Counted from the stretch's first letter, positions 47,044 through 55,496 are shown. The stretch is 64,000 bases of DNA from Paraburkholderia sp. Tr-20389 (GCF_017104565.1 NZ_JAAGPD010000039.1:1-64000); one strand, 5' to 3'. The notes: generated by a model not told the origin, from the letters alone. Numbers and translations are program-made.

Positions 47044-48381
47044 ATGCACGCTCCGCCCTTTCGTCTTGCCCGCACGTCCAGCATCGAAACATCCGTGCAT
47101 TCCGCGCAGCGCACTGCCGAAGGGCGCGCCGATGCCTGCTGCGCGCCGTCGAAAGCGCAACTCGCCGACCTGAGACGGCGCGCGCGCCTCGCAGAACTGG
47201 ACTCGCATCTGCATTGCTCGATCATCGGCACGTGTCTGAGCACGCATGAATTGCGCAAGCTCGTGCCGAAGTACACGGACCTCGACCGGCAGCGCGCGAG
47301 CGACCTGGAGATTCACCACACGGCCGTCGAACTCGCGATCGAAGGCGGCGCAGGCGGCAAGGCGCTGCAAAAGGCGCTCGACGAACGCTACGCCGGCGCG
47401 ATCCGTCTGTTCGACAAGGCGAAAGATCCCGACGCGGTGCTCGCGCTATGGAAAGAAGCGCTCAAGAACGGCGACATTCCGCCCGCGTACTGGGCGCTGA
47501 TGACGCATTCGCAAACGACGATGAGCGTGCGGCAAACGGCCTTCGGCGATCTGCACATGCTGTCGCATCTGGTTGGCGCCGCGAATCGGGCGGACATACG
47601 CCGGCTCGTCGCGCTGGAAGAAGAGAACGTGTCGTTGCGCGCGAAGATCGATCGGCAGCAGAGCCGCTTGCAGGAGATGAGCTTGCAGCGCGACGCCGCC
47701 ACGCATGAACTGGATGCGCGCGCCGCGCATGCCAAAGCGCAGGATGCCGAAAGCGACGACGCGTTGCGCGCCGAAGTCCACACGTTGCGCGAAGCGCTGA
47801 CGGCACGCGATGAACGGCTCGCGTTGCACACGAACCGCCGCGAGGCTGCCGAACAGCGTGCGGCAGCCGAACACGACAGCGCACGTGCATTGCGCGCGAG
47901 GCTCGATGAAATGGATGCGCTCGTGAAAACGCTGCAAGCGGAAGCGAGCGCGCTCGAACGCACGCTTCAGGTCACGGCCGCCGACGACCCGTCGCACGAT
48001 CCGGCCGCGTCGCTCGCGATTCTGGAGCGCATGCGGATCGTGTATGTCGGCGGACGGCCGGGATCGAATGCGGCGATCAAACGTATCGTCGAGTCGGCAG
48101 CCGGTGAGATCACCGTGCACGACGGCGGTATCGAAGATCGCAAAGGTCTGCTCGCGGCCGCGCTGCCCGGCGCGGACATGGTCGTGTTCCCCGTCGACTG
48201 CATCGATCACGACTCGATGAATATGCTCAAGCGCATCTGCGAACGCGGTCACATCGCGTGGTATCCGCTGCGCACGGCGAGCGTCGCGAGTTTCGTCGAA
48301 CTGATCGGCCGGCTCAATGCCGACGCGCAAACCAACACGCAGCCGGGCGGTTCGCCGCGCTTCTGTCTGCGACACGGCTAG
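47044..48381 (+). CDS. DUF2325-domain protein with His/Cys-rich N-terminal domain and coiled coil
   Basis: A 445-residue protein in three parts. Residues about 40-185 form a His/Cys-bearing domain (His55, His57, Cys58, Cys64, His68, His91, His92, His171, His175) that could bind metal. Residues about 188-330 are a charged coiled coil. Residues about 345-430 match DUF2325 (RIVYVGGRPGSNAAIKRIVE; DMVVFPVDCIDHDSMNMLKR), a Rossmann-like fold of unknown function. The start at 47044 has GAGGTC upstream; the frame from 46837 overlaps the previous gene and is rejected. It carries its own ModE-like box, and modE is convergent 16 bp away, so a role in molybdenum/oxyanion homeostasis is plausible but unproven. 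Confidence 0.75.
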   Translation: MHAPPFRLARTSSIETSVHSAQRTAEGRADACCAPSKAQLADLRRRARLAELDSHLHCSIIGTCLSTHELRKLVPKYTDLDRQRASDLEIHHTAVELAIEGGAGGKALQKALDERYAGAIRLFDKAKDPDAVLALWKEALKNGDIPPAYWALMTHSQTTMSVRQTAFGDLHMLSHLVGAANRADIRRLVALEEENVSLRAKIDRQQSRLQEMSLQRDAATHELDARAAHAKAQDAESDDALRAEVHTLREALTARDERLALHTNRREAAEQRAAAEHDSARALRARLDEMDALVKTLQAEASALERTLQVTAADDPSHDPAASLAILERMRIVYVGGRPGSNAAIKRIVESAAGEITVHDGGIEDRKGLLAAALPGADMVVFPVDCIDHDSMNMLKRICERGHIAWYPLRTASVASFVELIGRLNADAQTNTQPGGSPRFCLRHG

Positions 48382-48397
48382 GCGCCGTGCGTGAAGC

Positions 48398-48763
48398 CTA
48401 GCGCCGCACCATTTTCGTAAGCGCGGCGATGTCGTCGGAGCATGCCGCGTACGCCTGCGCCTCGATCCCGCGATAGAGCCGGATGATTTCTTCCCCGACA
48501 GGCGTGAGCACGCTGCCGCCGCCGCTCTGTCCGCCGTGCTCCGACACCGTCGCGGGCGATTTCAGCGAACGGTTCAACTCATCCATCAGCAGCCACGCGC
48601 GCCGATACGACATGCTGAGGCTGCGCGCCGCAGCCGAAATCGAACCGTGCTCGCGCACCGCCTCGAGCAGCGCGACCTTTCCCGGTCCGAGCGCGATCGT
48701 GCCGGCCTGCTGGATACGCATTCTGAACCGCACCTCGGGCTTCGGATGTGCCGATGTTTTCAT
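48398..48763 (-). CDS. modE: ModE-family regulator, DNA-binding domain only
   Basis: A 121-residue protein with the ModE N-terminal winged helix (LLEAVREHGSISAAARSLSM then SYRRAWLLMDELN). E. coli ModE is about 260 residues and carries two molybdate-binding Mop domains; here they are absent, and a separate two-Mop protein is encoded at 49537-49965. It may sense molybdate through that protein or act without direct sensing. The Met at 48763 (MKTSAHPKPEVRFRM) is chosen; Met at 48784 is possible. A 20-bp GCATA-N10-TATGC palindrome lies 29 bp upstream of the start. Confidence 0.85.
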   Translation of the reverse strand: MKTSAHPKPEVRFRMRIQQAGTIALGPGKVALLEAVREHGSISAAARSLSMSYRRAWLLMDELNRSLKSPATVSEHGGQSGGGSVLTPVGEEIIRLYRGIEAQAYAACSDDIAALTKMVRR

Positions 48764-48792
48764 GTTATCTGCCGGTTGCCTCATGCGCGCAA

Positions 48793-48812
48793 GCATACAC
48801 GATGCCATATGC
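48793..48812. promoter_or_regulatory. Palindrome upstream of modE
   Basis: GCATA (48793-48797), ten bases, TATGC (48808-48812), just upstream of the chosen modE start. It does not fit the ModE-like box pattern well, so it may be an autoregulatory variant or chance. Confidence 0.3.
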
Positions 48813-48865
48813 GGCCAATCAATCGGCAATTGCACCAGTCCGCGGTGCACGCAGACCTCAACGCA

Positions 48866-49357
48866 TCACAATTCGAGCACGCGCGCGACGACACCCGCCA
48901 GCCGTTTCACGTGGCGCGGCGCGGGCAGAATATCGGCTGCGGAGAACAGAATGGGCGCGCCGTCGTCGACGGAGAGCGGCTGGTCGCCGCGCTCGAACGC
49001 AACGAGCACGCGTTCGCCGATGGGGGTATTGAACAGTTCATGCCAGGAGAAGGTCACGGCGTAGCCATCATGAGCGTGCGCAATGAACACGGTCCGCTTG
49101 AAGTCGCCGGGCTTGTCGTTGCGCAGGCCGGCCATCTCGATCAGGTCTTTCAGCAGCACGCCGCGATACTGGTCGATCTTGCGAATGAAGCGGTTCGTCG
49201 TGTAGCAGCGCAGGTCGAAGGCATCGGCTGTGACGCTCGCGTGCTGCCGCAGATCGTCGAGCGTCACCCGCATCGGGCGCAGGAGAGCGCCCGCCAGCGT
49301 GACGGCGCCTGCCGTCGTGTCCTGCAGCGGCAGCGCCGCCGTGCCCGTCTGTCCCAT
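48866..49357 (-). CDS. Small molybdopterin-dependent oxidoreductase-fold protein
   Basis: A 163-residue protein related to the molybdopterin-binding domain of the sulfite oxidase family, but far shorter than full enzymes. Segments such as MRVTLDDLRQHASVTADAFD, LRCYTTNRFIRKIDQYRGVL and KDLIEMAGLR follow the family pattern, with one Cys (in RCYTTNRF) near the place of the Mo-ligating Cys. It may bind a molybdenum cofactor or be a scavenging or chaperone form. ModE-like box 3 lies 39 bp upstream of its start, which ties it to the molybdenum regulon. Confidence 0.75.
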   Translation of the reverse strand: MGQTGTAALPLQDTTAGAVTLAGALLRPMRVTLDDLRQHASVTADAFDLRCYTTNRFIRKIDQYRGVLLKDLIEMAGLRNDKPGDFKRTVFIAHAHDGYAVTFSWHELFNTPIGERVLVAFERGDQPLSVDDGAPILFSAADILPAPRHVKRLAGVVARVLEL

Positions 49358-49395
49358 CGTCCGTCTCCGTTCCGTTGCAGCGTCGATCCGCCGCG

Positions 49396-49419
49396 CGATG
49401 TATCGGTGGATATATTACG
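49396..49419. promoter_or_regulatory. ModE-like box 3
   Basis: CGATGTAT (49396-49403), eight-base spacer, ATATTACG (49412-49419). It lies 39 bp upstream of the small molybdopterin-fold gene (minus). Its left arm is identical to that of box 1, and the spacer length is the same in all three boxes. Confidence 0.7.
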
Positions 49420-49536
49420 CTGCGCGAGCAACGGCTGCCCAGGAGATCCGCGACATAGAGGGCATATTGCACGGCGTATGAAACACCGGCGGCGGACGAC
49501 GGACACAAGACCGCCGCCGGTGTCAGGGCAAAGCGC

Positions 49537-49965
49537 TTACTGGTCGACGCCGACGATCACGCTCGAAGCCTTGAAGATCGCCGCAGCCGCCTTGCCGCTC
49601 GCGAGGCCGAGACGGTCGACGCTGTCGTTGGTGACGATGGCCGCGATCTGCGCGCCGCCCGCCGCCGAAATAATGACCTCGCTGTTGACGGCGCCCTTCG
49701 TGACCGACGCGACCGTGCCTGCGACGCAATTGCGCGCCGACACCTTGCTGCTGTCGGCATCGACCATCACGATCACCGACGAAGCCTTGACGAGCGCGAA
49801 CGCGGGCTTGCCTGCCGCGAGTCCGAGCGAGGTTGCACTGCCGTGCGTGATGACCGCGACGATTTCGAGTCCGTCCTGGCTACGGAGCGTGACTTCGTCG
49901 TTGACGGCACCGTTCTTGACGGCCGTGACCTGGCCGGCGAAATGATTGCGGGCGCTGGTACGCAT
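49537..49965 (-). CDS. Molbindin with two Mop (TOBE) domains
   Basis: A 142-residue protein made of two Mop/TOBE repeats of about 68 residues: NHFAGQVTAVKNGAVNDEVT and FALVKASSVIVMVD in the first, NCVAGTVASVTKGAVNSEVI and AIFKASSVIVGVD in the second. This is the ModG/di-Mop type, which binds molybdate as an oligomer for storage or buffering. The start at 49965 has AAGGAGAG. As modE lacks its Mop domains, this protein may supply sensing or buffering to it. Confidence 0.9.
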   Translation of the reverse strand: MRTSARNHFAGQVTAVKNGAVNDEVTLRSQDGLEIVAVITHGSATSLGLAAGKPAFALVKASSVIVMVDADSSKVSARNCVAGTVASVTKGAVNSEVIISAAGGAQIAAIVTNDSVDRLGLASGKAAAAIFKASSVIVGVDQ

Positions 49966-50179
49966 GTGACTCTCCTTCGGGTTGCCCCTGATTATTGTTG
50001 AAGTGTATGGACGAAAGGGTTCCGGCAGTGTAGCGCGCGCACATGACACCCCGCCATCGGCGGCCTTGTTCGAGCCAGGCCTAAGCGTGACGCGGGCATC
50101 GCGAGCGGCAGCGCAGCATACGTGGCACCCCGGTTGCTCCTATCCGGACAGAGGGCCCCCAAAACGAAAAGGAGCAGCC

Positions 50180-50569
50180 ATGAATACGATTGGATTGTCG
50201 CAGCGCATCGAGGAAATCGAACTGGCTCTCGCGGGCATGTTCGAATCGCCGAAAGCGCCCACCGTGAGCGCGTATCAGGAAGGGACGACCACGTATCTGA
50301 CGCTCTCGTGGGTCGTCGAAACGGGTCGGGATACGACCCTGGACGCGCGCTGTATCGCGACGATCAAACTCGTCGATGCCCAGATCGACCGCTATGCGGC
50401 GCTCGAAACGTCCAAACGGCGAATCGTGCAGGACCGTTTGAAGGATCTCGTGCGCCGGCATGTCGACGCATCGCGGGCGAAGGCTGCATCGGCGGACAGC
50501 TGTTCGATCGAACTCGAAGTCGAGGACACCGTGTTCGACGTGCCCAACGAGCCGTACAACGCGCTGTAA
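50180..50569 (+). CDS. DUF3022-like hypothetical protein
   Basis: A 129-residue protein with an AAAAGGAG ribosome site seven bases before the ATG at 50180. The sequence (NTIGLSQRIEEIELALAGMF; YQEGTTTYLTLSWVVETGRD) resembles a small Burkholderiaceae family that I recall as DUF3022. It has no signal peptide or membrane segment and is predicted alpha/beta. Function unknown. It is divergent from the molbindin gene. Confidence 0.7.
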   Translation: MNTIGLSQRIEEIELALAGMFESPKAPTVSAYQEGTTTYLTLSWVVETGRDTTLDARCIATIKLVDAQIDRYAALETSKRRIVQDRLKDLVRRHVDASRAKAASADSCSIELEVEDTVFDVPNEPYNAL

Positions 50570-50694
50570 CACCCGACTGCCCGGAAACGTCGCGACGCTT
50601 CCGGTCCTGCCGCCGGGGCAATAGACTATGCTAACGCGCGAGCCCGTGTGCTCGCGCTGTCGCACACGCGGCCATCCTTTTGAGTCTATTGCCC

Positions 50695-51399
50695 ATGAAT
50701 TCGACCACCGACGATACCCCGCGCCCCGCCCTGCGCGCGCTCACGCCGCTCGAAGCCCGCGTGCTGGGCGTGCTGTTCGAGAAGCAGCACACCGTGCCCG
50801 ATACCTACCCGCTTTCGCTCAATTCGCTCGCGGCGGGCTGCAACCAGAAGACCTCCCGCTCGCCCGTGATGAACGTCAGCGAGACCGAGATTCTCGACGC
50901 GATCAACACGCTCAAGCGTCTCTCCCTCGTGCTGGAAGGCAGCAGCAGCCGCGTGCCGCGCTACGAGCACAATATCGAACGCGTGTTCGGGTTGCCGCGC
51001 CAGTCGGCGGCGCTGCTGACGGCGCTGCTGCTGCGCGGCCCGCAGACGGCGGCCGAACTGCGGCTTGCCACGTCGCGCCTGCATAGCTTCGCCGACACGT
51101 CGTCCGTCGAAGCGTTTCTCGAAGAACTCGCCGACAACGATCCGCCGCGCGTCGTCAAGCTCCCGCGCACGCCGGGCGAGCGCGAAAGCCGCTGGATGCA
51201 TCTGCTGTGCGGCGAACCGTCCGCCGAGCAACTGCGCGGGGCCACGCTTTCCGACGAACCGCTGCCGCCCGGCGAGCTGGAAGGCCTGCGCGCGCAGCAG
51301 CGCGAGTTGAGCGAGCGCGTCGAGCGGCTCGAAGCGCTCGTCACGCATCTGGCGGGCGAACTCGGCGTGTCGCTCGACGATCTGAAGGGGCGGCTGTAG
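50695..51399 (+). CDS. yceH: YceH (DUF480) family protein
   Basis: A 234-residue protein with two winged-helix-like DUF480 domains (ALTPLEARVLGVLFEKQHTV then PDTYPLSLNSLAAGCNQKTS at the N-terminus; AALLTALLLRGPQTAAELRL in the middle) and a short C-terminal coiled coil (LRAQQRELSERVERLEALVT). Length and motifs match YceH, whose cell role is not well defined. The start at 50695 is used. A perfect 10-bp stem-loop follows 35 bp past the stop. Confidence 0.88.
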   Translation: MNSTTDDTPRPALRALTPLEARVLGVLFEKQHTVPDTYPLSLNSLAAGCNQKTSRSPVMNVSETEILDAINTLKRLSLVLEGSSSRVPRYEHNIERVFGLPRQSAALLTALLLRGPQTAAELRLATSRLHSFADTSSVEAFLEELADNDPPRVVKLPRTPGERESRWMHLLCGEPSAEQLRGATLSDEPLPPGELEGLRAQQRELSERVERLEALVTHLAGELGVSLDDLKGRL

Positions 51400-51434
51400 T
51401 TGTCCTGGCGTTGCCTGCGGTTGCCTGCGCCGGG

Positions 51435-51465
51435 CGGATCGCCGTGCGTGGTTCGCGGCGATCCG
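51435..51465. other. Perfect 10-bp stem-loop after yceH
   Basis: CGGATCGCCG (51435-51444), an 11-base loop, CGGCGATCCG (51456-51465), 35 bp past the yceH stop. GC-rich, with no T-run. Probable transcript-end hairpin. Confidence 0.5.
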
Positions 51466-51663
51466 GCTTCGGCGGCCGACCTCCGCCCGCTCGCCTGACC
51501 GGAAGGCGTTCTCCGTTTCCGGACCACAACACCGATCCCCCGCACAAAGCTTGCGAACCGCCCGCACCGAATGCGACGATGCGGGTGGCGCGCGCCACGC
51601 GCCCCGAATTCAGCCCCGCCTGCTGTGCCTCAACCGCGTTTCACTGTGCCAGGAGACTGACCG

Positions 51664-53367
51664 ATGAACGAGCACGACGATCCCACACTGCCCCCGGCTT
51701 CCGAACTCCCCGACGCCTCCTCCGACCGTCCCGACGACCCGGAACGCCGCCGTGTCCTTACGGGACTCGCAGCGGCAGGCCTCGGCTTCGCGCTGGCAGG
51801 CTGTCAGTCGATGGACAGCGCCGCGAACGGCGCGCCGCGCAGCGCGGCCGACGCGCGCCTCGACGCCGCCCTGCATGATCAGGTCAAGCGGATCGTCGTG
51901 ATTTACGCGGAAAATCGCAGTTTCGCGAACCTGTACGGCAATTTCCCCGGCGTGCAATATCCGCTTTCCAATGTCGCGCCGGAACGCTACGTGCAACTCG
52001 ACCGCGACGGCAAAACGCCGCTCGCGACGCTGCCGAAAATCTGGGGCGGCCTCGTGCCGCAGGCGCAGGAAGTCGACGGCAAGCGCTATATGATTGCCGA
52101 ACGCGACATCGCCGGCTTGCGCAACCAGCCGTTCCATCTCACCGACGCGCATGGCGCGCCGCTGCCGAACAGCGTGATCACACGCGATCTCGTGCATCGT
52201 TTCTATCAGAACCAGATGCAGATCAACGCAGGCCGCAACGACCAGTTCGCCGCATGGGGCGATTCGGGCGGCCTCGTGATGGGGCATTACCGCAGTTCCG
52301 GCGAGTCGCTGAAACTGTGGGCGCTCGCACAGCAATACACGCTGTGCGACAACTTCTTCATGGCTGCGTTCGGCGGCTCATGGCTCAATCACATCTTCCT
52401 GATCTCCGCGCAGGCGCCGCTCGTGCCGGACATCGGCAACGGGCCGGGCAAGAAGCTGGTATCCGTCGTCGATGGCGACGATCCTCTCGGTACGCGTCTA
52501 AAGCTCGCACCCGATGCGCCGAAGTCGGCGCTCGACGGCCCGCCCAAGTTCATCAGCGACGGCCTGTTCACGCCCGATGGCTACGCCGTCAACACGATGG
52601 CGCCGCCCTACCAGCCGAGCATGGTGCGTCCCGCCGAGGGCGGCGACCCGGCGCTCGCCAATCCGGCCGAGCCGAAGGTGCTGCCGCCGCAACGCTACGC
52701 GACGATCGGCGACCGGCTCTCCGCCAAGGGCGTCGACTGGGCGTGGTATAGCGGCGCGTGGCAATACGCGCTAGATCATCGCGATACGGGCGCCGTGCCC
52801 GACTTCCAGTATCACCATCAGCCGTTCAATTACTTCGCGAACTTCGCGCCTGGCACGGCGGCCCGTGCGCGGTATCTGCGCGACGGCGGGGTCGGCGACG
52901 ACGCGTCCACCAACCGCTTCATCGCCGATATCGACGCGGGCCGCCTGCCCGCCGTCACCTTCTATAAACCGCAGGGCAATCTGAACATGCATGCGGGCTA
53001 CGCCGATGTCGAATCGGGTGACCGGCACATCGCGAACGTGATCGAGCACATCCAGCGCGGGCCGCAATGGCAGAACACGGTGATCGTCATCACGCACGAC
53101 GAAAACGGCGGCTGGTGGGATCACGTCGCGCCGCCGAAGGGCGACCGCTGGGGACCGGGCTCGCGCATCCCCGCGCTCGTCATCTCGCCGCTCGCGAAGA
53201 AGGGGTACGTCGACCACACGGTGTACGACACCAATTCGATCCTGCGCCTGATCAGCCGCGTGCACGGACTCGCGCCGCTGGATGGCATCGTCGCGCGCGA
53301 CCGGGCGTTCGCGCAGAACGGCCTTGCGCCCATCGGCGATCTGACGGGCGCGCTCGATCTCGCATGA
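51664..53367 (+). CDS. Tat-exported lipoprotein of the acid phosphatase/phospholipase C family
   Basis: A 567-residue protein of the AcpA/phosphoesterase (PF04185) family, related to bacterial phospholipase C and acid phosphatase. The N-terminus has a twin-arginine motif (ERRRVLTGL) and a lipobox (LAGC), so it is probably exported folded and lipid-anchored. The metal site is seen in VVIYAENRSFANLYG and VIVITHDENGGWWDHVAPPK. It hydrolyses phosphate esters, probably for phosphate scavenging; the substrate is not defined. A weak ribosome site precedes the ATG at 51664. Confidence 0.85.
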   Translation: MNEHDDPTLPPASELPDASSDRPDDPERRRVLTGLAAAGLGFALAGCQSMDSAANGAPRSAADARLDAALHDQVKRIVVIYAENRSFANLYGNFPGVQYPLSNVAPERYVQLDRDGKTPLATLPKIWGGLVPQAQEVDGKRYMIAERDIAGLRNQPFHLTDAHGAPLPNSVITRDLVHRFYQNQMQINAGRNDQFAAWGDSGGLVMGHYRSSGESLKLWALAQQYTLCDNFFMAAFGGSWLNHIFLISAQAPLVPDIGNGPGKKLVSVVDGDDPLGTRLKLAPDAPKSALDGPPKFISDGLFTPDGYAVNTMAPPYQPSMVRPAEGGDPALANPAEPKVLPPQRYATIGDRLSAKGVDWAWYSGAWQYALDHRDTGAVPDFQYHHQPFNYFANFAPGTAARARYLRDGGVGDDASTNRFIADIDAGRLPAVTFYKPQGNLNMHAGYADVESGDRHIANVIEHIQRGPQWQNTVIVITHDENGGWWDHVAPPKGDRWGPGSRIPALVISPLAKKGYVDHTVYDTNSILRLISRVHGLAPLDGIVARDRAFAQNGLAPIGDLTGALDLA

Positions 53368-53399
53368 TGCCGCGCTCGACGCTGCAATAAGGGAAACGC

Positions 53400-53639
53400 A
53401 TGTTCGTCGTGTACTGGCTGGAAGAAGGCAGCATACCGACGGGAACCGCTCGTTTCGAGCGGTTCCCCGACGATCAGATGACACAGGCGCTCGCGTTCAC
53501 CGAAACGCTGCGCAGGAAACAGGCTGCGGGCGAGGACGTGAGCTTCGTTACGCTCTGCAGCGAGAATCCGCGCTCCGTCGGCAAGGCGGGCGCGTCGGAT
53601 CCGCCCGCCGATTACGCGTGGAAAAAGCGCCGTCCCTAG
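53400..53639 (+). CDS. Small hypothetical protein
   Basis: A 79-residue protein (MFVVYWLEEGSIPTGTARFE; LRRKQAAGEDVSFVTLCSEN) with one weak hydrophobic patch and no recognised domain. It begins 32 bp after the phosphatase stop on the same strand and has AAGGGAAACGC before the ATG, so it is probably in the same transcript. Function unknown. Confidence 0.55.
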   Translation: MFVVYWLEEGSIPTGTARFERFPDDQMTQALAFTETLRRKQAAGEDVSFVTLCSENPRSVGKAGASDPPADYAWKKRRP

Positions 53640-53895
53640 ATGCCCGCCTCGCCGCTGCGCGCAACGCGAGCGCACAGCGGCACGTCCCGGCTGAGCCCAT
53701 CCGCCGCGAAGCTTCGCAACACAAACGCACGGCGAAAAAGCATAAAAGCGAAGCACTGTAAAACATTAAGGATACCCAAACCACCCGTCGCCACTTCCTG
53801 TCAGATTCACGTTCTACCCCGCCGGGCGCACGCGCCGTCTCATGGCGGACCGAACCGATGCAGCGGCATCGTCGAACGACAAGAGGAAGACCGAC

Positions 53896-54774
53896 ATGAC
53901 ACATACGCAATCGAATCGCCGCGTGCATGGACTGCCACACGCGGGCCTCACCGTGCTCGTGCTATTGGCCATCGGCGGCTGCACGACGGTGCCGTGGCAG
54001 ATGGCGCCCGACGAGCGGTCGATACAGCCATCGTCGCAGACGCTCACCCCCGTCAGCCAACCGGCGCCGCGCGCGTCCCCGGCTACCGACAAACCGGTGA
54101 CGGGCGCCTATTACCGCGTAAAACCGGGTGACACGCTCTACCGGATCGCGGCGAGTCATGGCCAGCGCAGTGACGACATCGTCAAATGGAACAACCTCAC
54201 CGACCGTGACCATATCGAACCCGGCAGCGTGTTGCGCGTTGCGCCCCCCGATGCGATCGATGAACACGGTGCCGCCGCGTCTCCCTCGACACGCACGAAA
54301 GCGCCCGCCAGGCGCGATACCGTCGACGCCAAACCGAAAGGCGACAAAACGGATACCTCCGATCCAACACACGACAACAAAAGCAAGAGTGCCAACAACG
54401 ATACATCCCGCTTCGGCTGGCCCGCGCGCGGCACCTTGAGCGCGGTGTATGGGCAAGGCAAATCGAAGGGCATGGTGATCGCCGCCAAAGCGGGCGACCC
54501 AGTAAGAGCGGTAGCGCCGGGCCGCGTGGTGTTCGCGGGCGATGCCGGCAAGCCGTACGGCAAGCTGATCGTCATCAAGCACGACGACACGCTCGTCACC
54601 GCCTACGGCCACAACCGCAAGCTGCTCGTGAAGGAAGGCGCCAGTGTGAAGCGCGGCGACGCGATCGCCGAAATGGCGAACACGGAGCACGGCGCGGGCT
54701 CGATGCAATTCGAAGTCCGCAAAGACGGCAAGGCAGTCGATCCCGCGTCCTACCTTCCGCGCATCGGCTCCTGA
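53896..54774 (+). CDS. LysM/M23 peptidase lipoprotein (NlpD-like)
   Basis: A 292-residue lipoprotein. A signal peptide with lipobox (LLAIGGC) is followed by a LysM domain (YYRVKPGDTLYRIAASHGQR then DDIVKWNNLTDRDHIEPGSV), a charged linker and a C-terminal M23 domain (SKGMVIAAKAGDPVRAVAPG; VTAYGHNRKLLVKEGASVKR). The catalytic metal ligands expected of active M23 peptidases are partly missing (the HxxxD start reads GKSKGMVI), as in NlpD and EnvC, so it is probably an amidase activator and not a peptidase. The start at 53896 is used; the frame to 53842 is longer. Confidence 0.85.
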   Translation: MTHTQSNRRVHGLPHAGLTVLVLLAIGGCTTVPWQMAPDERSIQPSSQTLTPVSQPAPRASPATDKPVTGAYYRVKPGDTLYRIAASHGQRSDDIVKWNNLTDRDHIEPGSVLRVAPPDAIDEHGAAASPSTRTKAPARRDTVDAKPKGDKTDTSDPTHDNKSKSANNDTSRFGWPARGTLSAVYGQGKSKGMVIAAKAGDPVRAVAPGRVVFAGDAGKPYGKLIVIKHDDTLVTAYGHNRKLLVKEGASVKRGDAIAEMANTEHGAGSMQFEVRKDGKAVDPASYLPRIGS

Positions 54775-54790
54775 GAAACCAACGGGCAAC

Positions 54791-54825
54791 AAAAAAGCCG
54801 CAAACGGACTGCGCCGTCTGCGGCT
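54791..54825 (-). terminator. Intrinsic terminator of grxC
   Basis: AGCCGCAAACGG (54796-54807) pairs with CCGTCTGCGGCT (54814-54825), with one mismatch. On the minus strand the stem is followed by six T. It also lies 20 bp past the convergent lipoprotein stop and may help stop that transcript too. Confidence 0.8.
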
Positions 54826-54853
54826 CATTGAGCATCGAAACCCGGCGTGCTGC

Positions 54854-55120
54854 CTAGCCCAGCGCGTTCGCTTCGAGCAGCGGATCGAGCCGCCCCGCCG
54901 TTTCCAGCGCATTCAGATCGTCGAATCCACCCACATGCGTGTCGCCGATGAAAATCTGCGGCACCGTGCGGCGTCCCGTGCGTTCCATCAATGCAAGGGC
55001 CGTCGCACGATCGCTCTGCACGTTGACTTCCTTGTACGACAAGCCCTTGTTCGTCAGTAGCGCTTTCGCGGCGTGACAGTACGGGCACGTCGGTGTCGTA
55101 TAGATGGTGATGGCGGACAT
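54854..55120 (-). CDS. grxC: Glutaredoxin 3
   Basis: An 88-residue class I glutaredoxin with the CPYC active site at residues 12-15, the cis-Pro segment TVPQIFIGD and the glutathione-binding GGFDDLNAL. It reduces disulfides and glutathione mixed disulfides in the cytoplasm. The start at 55120 (MSAITIYTTPTCPYC) is right for the family; the frame to 55264 runs into the neighbour. Followed by a terminator. Confidence 0.92.
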   Translation of the reverse strand: MSAITIYTTPTCPYCHAAKALLTNKGLSYKEVNVQSDRATALALMERTGRRTVPQIFIGDTHVGGFDDLNALETAGRLDPLLEANALG

Positions 55121-55157
55121 GATGTTCTCCGTGTAAGTGCGTTGCCGATACGGCGTG

Positions 55158-55496
55158 TTACTGGCCGCGGTAGACGTCGTCGAATGCGAAAGGCGCGCCT
55201 CCGAGCGAACGGGCGCGCGTCGCGCGGAAACCCGAGTCGGCGCTGCCAGTCGTCGACGGGCCATACGATGCGGCTAGCACATCGTGCGAGCGATGCAGCA
55301 CGTGCGGCGCGGCCGCCGAGTAGTTCGCGGGCTCCGGATAGTTCGTGTCGCCTTGCGGGTACTGGCCGGACTGCTGCGCGGCGATCAGTTCGGCGCGAAC
55401 CTCGGCGCGCGTCACCGTCGATTGCGACTGAGCGTGGCTGGCGAGCGGCAGACCAAGTGCAGCCGCGAGAACGAGAGCTTGATAAGCGCGATTCAT
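55158..55496 (-). CDS. DUF4148-like exported hypothetical protein
   Basis: A 112-residue protein with a signal peptide (NRAYQALVLAAALGLPLAS, cleavage after SHA) and a short motif TRAEVRAELIAAQQSGQYPQ, the hallmark of the DUF4148 family common in Burkholderiales. It should be periplasmic. Function unknown. AAAGGTG lies six bases before the ATG at 55496. Confidence 0.75.
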   Translation of the reverse strand: MNRAYQALVLAAALGLPLASHAQSQSTVTRAEVRAELIAAQQSGQYPQGDTNYPEPANYSAAAPHVLHRSHDVLAASYGPSTTGSADSGFRATRARSLGGAPFAFDDVYRGQ

